DNA of 64,000 nucleotides from NCBI RefSeq assembly GCF_037176765.1, contig NC_090024.1, forward strand, positions 104,237,057 through 104,301,056, in the 5' to 3' direction. The first letter of the stretch is position 1. Every line of letters begins with the position of its first letter. Below, one piece after another: positions 54,915 to 64,000 of this stretch. The notes below the pieces were generated by a model, which was given only the letters and a program-made list of their open reading frames with translations, did not search any database and was not told the origin of the DNA. This DNA comes from Anolis sagrei (taxonomy: Eukaryota > Chordata > Lepidosauria > Squamata > Anolidae). The position numbers were made by a program, and so were the translations under genes.

Positions 54915-55490
54915 AGATCAGAGTATTGGGTGGCAATCTGTGCTCAACAGGGTTACATCCACCCTGAGGACACAGGTCCATAGCTTGGGGGTCCTCCTGG
55001 ATTCAACGCTGTCGCTTGATGACCAGGCATCGGCAGTGGCTGGGTGGGCCTTTGCACAGTTTAAACTTGTGCGCCAGCTGCGATCATACCTCATGAAGCC
55101 TGACTTGGACAGAGTGGTCCACACCTTGGTTACATTCAGACTGGACTACTGCAATGCGCTCTACATGGGACTGCCCTTGAAGGCGGCCCATAAATTTCAA
55201 TTGGTACAATGGGCACCAGCCAGGCTCCTAACTGAAGCAAACTATAACTGAAGCAATGCCCCTATTAAAACAGCTTCACTGGCTGCCAATAAGTTGCCGA
55301 GCCAAATTCAAGGTGCAAGTTATGACTTATAAAGCCGTATAAAACGGTATGTGTTGTTTTCATAATTTTATGCTTATGTTTTGCTTACTCTCTATGTTTT
55401 TGTGTTTTGTTACATAGAAACTGCCCTGAGTCCCCTAGGGGTGATAGAGCAGTATATAAATAACGTTTTATTATTGTTATTATTTATAAA
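54915..55490 (+). mobile_element. L2 LINE 3' fragment (unit 3)
   Basis: Encodes SLGVLLDSTLSLDDQASAVA and LDYCNALYMGLPLKAAHKF. 3' end CCCCTAGGGGTGATAGAGCA. Lacks the hAT MITE of units 1 and 2; the site reads AAAGCCGTATAAAACGG. Confidence 0.8.
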
Positions 55491-56041
55491 GAGGTGCTGG
55501 ACAATTATTCAGAAAGCAAGTACAAACACCTTTTTGCAAAACTTTTTAAAGCTTTCTAACATGGGAGTTCATCCCACGGAATAATTAAAATGTTTCAGAA
55601 TGTAGGTTTTCCCTTAAGCGTCACCACACTGTATTTTGAAATTAAACAAATTTTCCTACCTCCATCACACCTAATCCTTGTCTCTGCTTTCTTTAAGATT
55701 TATCCATTTGATTTGCCATCAAATCTTGTTTCCCCCACTATCCCTCCCCAATTTTCTTTTAAAAAAACTTATCTTTTTTAATCTCCAGACTTCAACTTAC
55801 ATCTTGAAAAATTCACAACAACATATATAGAAGGGTTATTCTTACATCGCAGAATTGAAAACAGGAGGGAGGGGAGAAATGAAGCTTTAGCTCTCTTATA
55901 TGTCTCTTTCTGCTAGCCTTTTGATGGGCAAAACAAAATCCTGACAGCACAGCAGGAGTTTCAGAAAGGCAATTGAGAAAATAGAGTCCAAAAGAATGGG
56001 TTGTTGTAGGTTTTTCCGGGCTATATGGCCATGTTCTAGAG

Positions 56042-57086
56042 CAGCGGTTCTCAACCTGGGGGTCGCGACCCCCAAGGGGGTCGCTGGGCCATTTTCCGGG
56101 GGTTACGAAGCCGCCTCGGTAGCCCCCCCCAAAATGGCTGCTGGCTCCTGTGTGAGCCAAACAACCGCGGCCATGGAAGGGGCCTTCGCTGCTCGCCTCC
56201 TGTGCCCTCCGGCTTCAGAGAACATGAGGGGCAAGTGGGAGGCCTCCTCCATGGCTGCAATCATGGAGGGGGCCTTCGCCGCTTGCCTCCTGCGCCCTCC
56301 GGCTTCGAAGGACGCGAGGGGCGAGTGGGAGGCCTCCTCCATGGCTGCAGCAATGGAATTGAACCAAACTTGGCATACAGAACTCCCATGAACAACAAAA
56401 AATACTGGAAGGATTTGTTGGGCATTGACCTTGAGTTCTGGAGTTCTGAACAGAGTTCAGCTTCATTGCTGTATAACATTTAACAATTTTTATGAAGAAT
56501 GTTAATGTCAAAAAGAAAGGCTGTAGCTATGCACAGAAAGATATGAAGATTTGAAGGCACTGTGAAGAAACACCAATAATTCGTCAAATAAGAATGTGCT
56601 GTACAAAAACTTCCTCCAAGTCTGCAAAGAGCATTCTTGAACTCCACCAACAACGGAATTGAACCATACGTGGCACACAGAACTCCCATGGCCAACAAAA
56701 AATACTGGAAGAGTTTAGTGGGCATTGACTTTGAGCTTTGGCGTTGTAGTTCACCTACATCCAGAGAGCACTGTGGACTCAAACAATGATAGATCTGGAC
56801 CAAACTTAGCACAAATACCCAATATGCCCAAATGTGAACACTGGTGGACTTTGGGGAACATAGACCTTGACATTTGGTAGTTGTCATTGCTGGGATTTAT
56901 AGTTCACCTACAATCAAAGAACATTCTGAACCCCGCCAACAATAAAATTGGGCCAAACTTCCCACACAGAACCCCCATGATCAACAGAAAATACTGTGTT
57001 TCCGAATGGTGTTTGGCAACCCCTCTGATACCTCCTCAAGACCCCCCCCCCCCCCGGGGTCCCGACCCCCAGGTTGAGAAAGGCTG
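56042..57086 (+). mobile_element. hAT composite (unit 3)
   Basis: Same chimeric structure as 26292-27520: left CAGCGGTTCTCAACCTGGGG, right AGGTTGAGAAAGGCTG. A CpG-rich block of about 87 bases is tandemly duplicated at about 56170-56342 (GGGGCCTTCGC...CCTCCTCCATGGCTGC). Includes the unit segment at 56445-56630. Confidence 0.65.
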
Positions 57087-57456
57087 CTTTAATATCAACA
57101 CATGGATAATGAACTGTGGAGGCAAATCGAACATAGTTATATACTTTTCAAAAAAGGCATTTAAACATAGAATGCAGTGTTATGAAAGATCTGAATAATG
57201 ATAATATATCAAACAGATAATCATAAAAGAAGAATGTGGGCTTACTGCTTCAAATCTTTGCATCTCTTTTTAATTGAGAAGCTGTATGAAAAGACTGTTT
57301 AAAAAAGCAAGAATACGGAAAGAAACTTGCTAAGTAAATAATTGTGACTGAAAGGCAAGAGTACAGAGGAGGGGTTTCAGTCTCCTCCCATTTCTTAATT
57401 TAGTGCCAAAGTGTGAACCCCTTTTATACTTAACACTCTCTGTTCTCTGTCTCCAG

Positions 57457-57579
57457 GACTAGTGCAGGATACACTCCTGTGAAACCAGAAGAAATTTGTA
57501 GAAAGCCAATTCATTTATTTCTTGTAAAACTTAACAAGTTTTTTCCTCTTCTAAGGACCTGGAAGACTCTCTCTTGCAG
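57457..57579 (+). other. Candidate noncoding 5' exon of CMBL copy D
   Basis: Third instance, with TGTCTCCAG before and TGCAG-GTATGT after, TTTTATACTTAA upstream. Same caveats as the other two. Confidence 0.3.
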
Positions 57580-57787
57580 GTATGTAGAAATCTAGCATGA
57601 TATGCTCGACTCTCCACTGCAGTGGGATAGATGGGAATCAGCTATATACAAAATATACATGTGGTGTTTCAGCCAAATAACTGTCTTGACACTTTCATCT
57701 CCAGAACATTATCAAAGGCTTTAGATAAGAGAAGGACCAGTGGCTCACTGCCACAAGCTGTGATATATGTGGTTAGAGGAACATGAT

Positions 57788-58185
57788 GGGCATGACTAAA
57801 ATGATCAAGGGTCTGGAGAACAAGCCCTATGAGGTGGGCATATTTAGCCTGAAGAAGAGAAGGCTGAGAGGAGACATGATGGCCATGTATAAATATGTGA
57901 GGGGAAGTCATAGGAACTTGTTTTCTGCTGCCCTGGAGACTAGGATGCAGACAAATAGATTCAAACTACAGGGAAGGAGATTCCACCTGAACATTAGGAA
58001 GAACTTCCTGACTGTGAGAGCTATTCAGCAGTGGAACTCTCTGCCCTGTAGTGTGGTGAGGCTCCTTCTTTGGAGGCTTTTAAGCAGAGGTTGGGTGGCT
58101 ATCTGCTTTGAATGTGATTTTCCTGCTTCTTAGTGGGGTTGGACTGGATGGTCCATGAGGTCTCTTCTAACTATATGATTCTATG
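57788..58185 (+). mobile_element. CR1 LINE 3' end (unit 3)
   Basis: Same insertion as in units 1 and 2, ending TATATGATTCTATGAAA. Confidence 0.87.
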
Positions 58186-58365
58186 AAACATAGGTGTGTC
58201 CAGTTTAGTGAAAAAGACATATGTTTAAAAAGTCATACTTATTGCAGTGGAAGGCAGAATCCTGCCACACAATATGGGTTGTGTGGCTGAACTCTGCCTT
58301 AGAGTATTTTATATGCAGGGGCTGTAAACTTGTAATGAGGTAATAAGATGATGATGATGATGATT

Positions 58366-59303
58366 ATTATTATTATTTGAAACACAACAAGATGAGTCCA
58401 CAGCAAACAAGGTCACTCTGCTGGCTGTTGTATTGGATCACACGTCGGACGCTTCCCAAGTGTCTAGGACTCTGTGATGTATTGGCAAACAATGCATGCA
58501 GATCCCAGTAAGGTGGCCTTTTGTAGCTGGCAGGTGGTAATCTTGTCAGCGCCAATTGTGTTTAGGCACTGCACCCACCTTGACTGGCTTGTGCAGTTCA
58601 ATCTTTAAGTCCTCATATAGTGTCAGCTTTTCCAGTTGTTTCTCTTCAATCCTGCTGTCTTCTGGGATGGCAACATCGACGATCCACGCACTCTTTTTTA
58701 ACACGATCGTGAAGTCACGAGTCTTGTGCTCCAAAACTCTGTCAGTCTGAATTCAGAAGTCCCAGAATAATTTGACATGTTCATTTTCTGTAACTTTTTC
58801 AGGCTTGTGATCCCACCAGTTCTTTGTCGCTGGCAAACGGTGTTCGTGGCACAAGTTCCAATGAATCATCTGAGCAATGGCGTTATACCTCTGCTTGTAG
58901 TCTGTCTGTGCAATCTTCTTGCAGCAGTTGAGTATATGATCTATTGTTTCATTTGCTTCCTTGCAGTCTACATTTGGGATCTGTTGTCAACTTTTCAATT
59001 CTGGCTCTGGTGGCATTTGTTCTAATGGCTTGTTCTTGGGCTGCCAGAATCAGACCCTCCATCTCCTTTTTCAAAGTTCAATTTGTGAACCACAATCATG
59101 CTTATTCTTTGTCAATTTGGTTGTCAATTTTTCCCAAGAACTGTCCATGGAGAGCCTTCTTTTGCCAGTTTTCTCTTCTGCTCTGCATTGTGTTTTTACA
59201 GTATTCACTCTTTGTCTTTTGCACTTTAAGCAGTTTACTACTATTGACTTCCCTCAATGTTGGTTCTTGACTGCCTTTCACATAATCTGCCAGTGCATGT
59301 TTC

Positions 59304-59330
<27 letters not shown>
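58366..59330 (-). mobile_element. R4/Dong-like LINE 3' fragment (unit 3)
   Basis: The minus strand shows TRDFTIVLKKSAWIVDVAIP and EDSRIEEKQLEKLTLYED. As in unit 2, part of the GAVPK region is deleted. Confidence 0.75.
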
Positions 59331-59346
<16 letters not shown>

Positions 59347-59387
59347 TGAAACACCACAAGATGAGTCCACAGCAGACACTCCGCTGG

Positions 59388-59432
<45 letters not shown>

Positions 59433-59500
59433 TACTGTATTGATACTCAGCCCTTCTCACCCCGAAGGGGGACTCAGAGCATCCTGTGATAATATGATAA
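59300..59500 (-). repeat. (TTA)n tracts, R4 tail and L2 3' end (unit 3)
   Basis: Two TTATTA arrays (about 59305-59345 and 59388-59432) around CCACAAGATGAGTCCACAGC. The L2 end CACCCCGAAGGGGGACTCAG follows. Confidence 0.7.
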
Positions 59501-59514
59501 CATGATATGTAAGC

Positions 59515-59700
59515 TAAATGTGAACAGAGTTCAGCTTCAATGCTGTATATTTAAACATTTTTATGTAGAACGAAATTGTCAAAAAGAAAGGCTGTAGCTA
59601 TGCACAGAAAGATATGAAGATTTGTAAGCACTGTGAAGAAACACCAATAATTCTCCAAATAAGAATGTGCTGTACAAAAACTTCCTCCAAGTCTGCAAAG
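59515..59700 (+). repeat. Locally duplicated unit segment (unit 3, second copy)
   Basis: Starts near GAACAGAGTTCAGCTTCAAT and repeats 56445-56630. It is followed by about 200 unclassified bases private to unit 3. Confidence 0.6.
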
Positions 59701-59900
59701 AAATTGAAACAATGGAAAGTACACAGTAGAATCCCATCCGAAGGGGTAATTTCACCTTTGTGCTACAGATTTTCCCAAAGCACCAGCCGCCCTAAACAGC
59801 TCTGAAGGATTGGGAGATAATCTCTGGGCATGCTGTTATGTGCATAAGCAGCAACATGTTGAATTTACCTTTATATCTGTTGCTAGCAATCACAAGGACT

Positions 59901-60250
59901 AGGTTGTTGTAGGTTTTTTTTGGCTATATGGCCATGGTCTAGAGGCATTCTCTCCTGACGTTTCGCCTGCATCTATGGCAAGCATCCTCAGAGGTAGTGA
60001 GGTTTGTTGGAACTAGGAAAAGGGGTTTATATATCTGTGGAATGACCAGGGTGAGACAAAGGACTCTTGTCTGCTGGAGCTAGGTGTGAATGATTCAACT
60101 GACCACCTTGATTAGCATACAATGGCCTGACTGTGCCTAGAGCAAACTTTTGTTCAGAGGTAATTAGATGTCATTGTTTGCTTCCTCTCTGTTGTTGTGC
60201 TGTTGTAATTTTAGAGTTTTTTAAAATCTGGCTACCAGTATTAAAAAAAA
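59901..60250 (-). mobile_element. Penelope-like element 3' part (unit 3)
   Basis: Same insertion as 30702-31040, minus orientation, with the hammerhead-like motif at about 59951-59994. Confidence 0.7.
59951..59994 (-). ncRNA. Hammerhead-ribozyme-like motif (minus strand)
   Basis: CTGAGGA, stem II, GAAA, ACGT and GTC intact on the minus strand, identical in the core to the copy at 30748-30792. Confidence 0.55.
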
Positions 60251-60540
60251 ACTTGAATCAATGGCTGATACCAAATGAGAGACTCCCCCCTGGGCACACA
60301 GAAAACCGGGTGACTTGGAAGGCGCTGAACAGACTGTGTTCTGGTACCACAGGATGCAGAGCCGACCTTAAGAAATGGGGCTACAAAGTGGAATTCATGA
60401 CATGCGAGTGTGGAGAAGAGCAAACTATAGACCATCTACTGCAATGCAGTCAGAGCCTTGCCACATGCACAATGGAGGACCTTCTTATAGCAACACCAGA
60501 GACACTCCAGGTGGCCAGCTACTGGTCAAAGGACATTTAA
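60251..60540 (+). mobile_element. Non-LTR retroelement C-terminal remnant (unit 3)
   Basis: Encodes NRVTWKALNRLCSGTTGCRA, KWGYKVEFMTCECGEEQTID and LIATPETLQVASYWSKD. Immediately upstream of copy D exon 1. Confidence 0.6.
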
Positions 60541-60684
60541 TAGAATGCCAAGTTTCTAAACTTATTTTTTTAAAAAATACATTACAACTGCATCCTTGGT
60601 TTGCTCCTGATATGATAAATATATGAAAAATCCAACAAAGTTTAGTTGCATTAAGCTTTGTGAATCTTGTTTTCATTATGACAG

Positions 60685-60899
60685 ATGGCCAATAAAGCAA
60701 GTCCTTGCCCATGCAACCTCGGAGACAGGTTTGACTATGAAGGGCGGGGACATGAAGTTTCTGTCGGACACATCAGTGCTTACGTGGTCAAGCCTCCTCA
60801 CCATACTGACAAAGCTGTCATAGTGGCACACGACACTTTTGGGTGGCAGCTACCAAATACCAGATATATAGCGGACATGCTTGCATCTAAGGGATATAT
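60685..60899 (+). CDS. CMBL: CMBL copy D exon 1 (coding)
   Basis: Starts [16 protein letters not shown] directly after the GACAG acceptor; donor GTAAGA. 215 bases as in B and C. Confidence 0.94.
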
Positions 60900-61951
60900 G
60901 TAAGAAATATTTCATGATTTTTCTCAATCATATCTTACCTTATCGGTAACCCAACAAACTTTTTATTATAAGTATGGACACTGTGTATATAAAGCAATAA
61001 TCTCTGTTTGTAGACTTATACACAAAGTAATAGACTCAACTATGCAAAATATCTAGAACTTTGAGGTTGAGAAGTAGCCTTTTCCTCACCTGAATGTGTT
61101 AAGTTACATTTTTTTTGCTTTTAATAGACACATTAGAATTGTATATGTGACCCTTAGGGAATAGTTGGGCAATAATTAGTTTTAATCTCAGCTGCAGAAG
61201 CAAAAAAAAAAGGCAGGGAGGGGGAGTTTTACGATTCCAATTCATGTAGAATTTACTGTTTTCAGAATCCGGTTGTATAATATCAAAAATGGGTAGCTAG
61301 CTATACGTGGCCGACAGTACACCACTTGGTCCATGTTGGTTGATCTGTTTTCCCAAAGGATTCCTTGGAACATCTCACACTATTTTATAGGGAATGAAAT
61401 GTTCTGTAATATTTCTGGCATGAAGTCAAGTGTGGTTTTGTCTACACAAAATGGTTATACATTTTGTGTACACAAATGAAAAGGAAAGTAATGCCTCCAC
61501 CTTCGTAACTCCTCAACAGATGGCAGTACTGGTATGTGGCAGGTACTGGCTTGCTCAGTAGACTCTCCTCTACAGTTCCATTTTGGCGGGAAGCCTTAGC
61601 ATTGAATGGCTGTGTTGTTAAAGTGCAAAGTATGGAACCCCGTGCAGACGGTTGGTCAATGCGACTTAAGTAACGTGCAGTCATTGAATTCTTGACAGCA
61701 GAAGGAGATTCATCAGAGAATGCAAGCTGTTTGTAGTGATTGTGTTGATGTGCATCGTTGGGTGAGTAAGTTTAAAGATGTTGAGGTGGGAACATCTGAC
61801 TTGTGTGACAAACAAAGAGTTGGATGTCCTGTGACAGCAACCACCGAGTTTCACAAGCAAAAGGTTGACAGATTGATTCAGTATGATCGTTGTATCACTC
61901 AGAGAAATTTCAAGCATTATCAGCTTTGCTTGGCTATCGGAAGATCTGTGC

Positions 61952-61993
<42 letters not shown>

Positions 61994-63292
61994 TATTTAT
62001 ATACTGCTCCATCTCCCCGAGGGGATTCAGAGCGGTTCCCAGATAACATCACAAAAACATACAAAGTAAAAACAACATAACCATAAGAATAACAAACAAA
62101 ATATAAGCATAAAATTTGTCGCCATAACACACATACATTAAAAGTAATCCTGCCTATTCAGGGCAATTAAAAAATTTAAAAGGCCGGGCCAAGATTTGTG
62201 CAAGCCCAAAAATTCTAGGGGGCCCGGGAATTGAGCGTAATGCTATGGCAGGCAACAATAATATTAGGTACGGGTCTGTGGCTGTTCATTCCGTGGCCGA
62301 TTAGAGGAAAGAATCTGGATAATTGGTAGGAAGAATAAGGCCGTATTCGACAATGTGTAGGGCTGAGTTAGAACTGGTCATTTTCAAAGGCTTGTTGAAA
62401 CCATCAGGTCTCCAAGCTCTTACGAAAGGAGGGGAGGGATGGGGCCTGTATTATTTCCCTTGAAAGGGCGTTCCAGAGACGGAGGGACCAACACCGAGAA
62501 GGCCCTCTCTCTCGTCCCCACCAACCGCACTTGAGACGGTAGTGGGACCGAGAGGAGGGCCTCCCTGGAAGTTCTTAGAGCTCGTGCCGGTTCATAGAAG
62601 GAGATGCCATCGCGAAGATAGGCGGGGCCTGAACCGTTTAGGGCTTTATAGGTCATGACCTGCACCTTGAATTTGGCCCGGCAACTTATTGGCAGCCAAT
62701 GAAGCTGTTTTAATAGGGGTACCCAGGATGAGAGAACTGTGAGACGCTGGTTGTGGAAACAGAGCATCGACTTCTTCTGTGACGGCTTCAGAAAACTTGT
62801 TCATTGTTGACAGAAATGTATCCAATGGTCTGTTGATTATGTGGAAAAGTGAATAGTGGTAGTTAAAGAGCACATTCTAAGGATTATTTCTGTGTTTGAT
62901 TTATTAAAATATTCCCATCCAAGTAACGAAGGTGGAGGCATTACTTTTCATTCAACCCTCGTAGTTTTGTAAAGAATTCTGCATTCATACAAACCCCTCA
63001 CTAGATAACAGTGAATGGTTCTTTCTCTCCAATATAATGTACTAAAAGATATTTTAAAATTATTTTTTGGTTAAGAAACATTGCTGGGGATTGTAGGATG
63101 TCAACGTTTATGCATTATAGGCTAATATTCGAAAATATCAAAATTAGTATTTGATAAAGGAGCTTGTATTATTTTTCCATACAGAGCAATTATCCCAGAT
63201 TTCTTTAAAGGGCGAGAACCTTGGAAACCATCGAATGACAGGGCTACATATGGTGATTGGATAAAAACACGAGATTCCAAAAATACCAGCAG
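60685..63292 (+). CDS. CMBL: CMBL copy D, first two coding exons (gene continues right)
   Basis: Exons 60685-60899 and 63185-63292 give residues 1-107 plus two bases of the next codon in the same phases as B and C. Intron 1 is 2285 bases with the mariner-plus-L2 insertion. Relative to B it has Ser6, Ala48, HDTFGW (Thr51), Arg82 for Gln and Arg91 for Trp. Cys132, Asp179 and His212 lie outside the window, so catalytic competence cannot be judged. No disruption is seen in the visible part. The intron 2 sequence that follows matches copy C, including the Penelope-like relic. Confidence 0.92.
61470..62963 (+). mobile_element. Mariner relic split by L2 (copy D intron 1)
   Basis: Mariner N-terminal coding relic ([20 protein letters not shown]), an L2 at 61953-62715 and the mariner C-terminal relic. 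Unlike copy C it keeps the right inverted end GGAGGCATTACTTTTCATTC. Confidence 0.87.
61953..62715 (-). mobile_element. L2 3' fragment inside mariner (copy D)
   Basis: (AAT)n tail, CCGAGGGGATTCAGAGCG. The minus strand encodes [20 protein letters not shown], then ARALRTSREALLSVPLP and [10 protein letters not shown]. Better preserved than the copy C counterpart, which lost an internal stretch. Confidence 0.85.
63185..63292 (+). CDS. CMBL: CMBL copy D exon 2
   Basis: [20 protein letters not shown] then [16 protein letters not shown]. Acceptor ATACAG, donor GTAAAT. Confidence 0.93.
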
Positions 63293-63639
63293 GTAAATGT
63301 TCCGGTCAAATGATAGTTATTCTCTGGATATTTGAGACTGATGGGGTGCCTGGTCAACTTAAGATGTAATTTCAGAAAGAGAGGAGAGGACTGCATGTAT
63401 ATATCTTAATCTCTAAATTTTCCCATGAGGACACCGTAAGCTGTGCCTATTTTCTCCATTTGTCATGGGAATAACCCAATGATTATACTGTGAAAGAGGC
63501 CTTACACTGATTGGACTGATATCATCCAATACTTTTTTAAAATGGGGCAAATGTAGTCAACTAAGTACAGTTGTTTCTAAATGGAACATGGAATTCATTA
63601 ACTACAGCTCCTTGAAGCTTGTGTGACTGTAAAAGAAAT

Positions 63640-64000
63640 TACACTGTGTTGAAGGCTTTCATGGCCGGAATCACTGGGTTGCTGTAAGTCTTTCAGGCTG
63701 TATGGCCATGTTCCAAAATTCTGGCTACCAGTACTAAAAAACTCTAAAATGATAACAGTAAATAAAGACAGGGGAGCTCCAGACAAGAAACAATCAGGGA
63801 CAGCTAATCACCTCTCAATCAAGGATGTCCCCGGGCGGTAAGAAGCGACACCTTGAAAACTGCTAGGCCATTAATGCTAATAATCAAGGTGGCCAATTGT
63901 AACATTCACACCTGCATCCAACAGGCAAGAGTTCGTTCCCCCACCCTGGAAATTAGACAGATATATAAACCCCATTTTCCTAGTTTCCAACAGACCTCAC
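63640..64000 (+). mobile_element. Diverged Penelope-like relic (copy D intron 2, cut by window)
   Basis: Matches 36600-36965 of copy C (TTCTGGCTACCAGTACTAAA, TATATAAACCCCATTTTCC). The hammerhead region would lie just beyond the right edge. Confidence 0.6.

Overview
This 64-kb window is vertebrate nuclear DNA, almost certainly from a squamate reptile and probably a lizard. The inference rests on its repeats: BovB (RTE), CR1, L2, R4-like and L1 LINEs, Penelope-like elements, many short hAT-type MITEs with 8-bp target duplications, a mariner relic, and tRNA-type SINEs with BovB-like tails. An iguanian such as Anolis is plausible, but I cannot prove it from sequence alone.

The only host genes I can support are a tandem array of carboxymethylenebutenolidase-like (CMBL, dienelactone hydrolase family) genes, all on the + strand. 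Copy A contributes its last coding exon (4221-4406). Copy B (15566-21168) and copy C (31481-43349) are complete: five coding exons, identical intron phases, 245 codons, catalytic triad Cys132, Asp179 and His212. Copy D (60685-63292) has its first two coding exons and runs off the right edge. B, C and D are young paralogues. A is clearly older, with about 59% identity to B over the last exon.

Each of B, C and D is preceded by a version of the same 8-10 kb upstream block (about 5-15 kb, 23.4-31.4 kb and 53.1-60.6 kb). The block runs in order: a minus-strand L2, a foldback repeat, a plus-strand L2, a hAT composite, a candidate noncoding exon, CR1, an R4-like LINE and a retroelement tail just before the start-codon exon. 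Shared and private insertions show that the C and D units are sisters and that B split off earlier. A B/C duplication junction is visible at about 23,360 with 5-bp microhomology. The D unit starts at an (AAT)n L2 tail at about 53,125.

Between C and D lies unduplicated flank (about 44.9-53.1 kb). It holds a MITE, a hAT, a 5'-truncated L2 with an open 846-codon frame, a second L2, a hAT with a nested L2, and BovB. The most notable non-gene signals are hammerhead-ribozyme-like cores in Penelope-like fragments, a solo LTR that probably supplies the polyadenylation signal for B and C, an L1 that kept its 5' half and lost its 3' half, an apparent hAT excision footprint, and a four-layer nest carrying three perfect CRE motifs in an intron of copy C.
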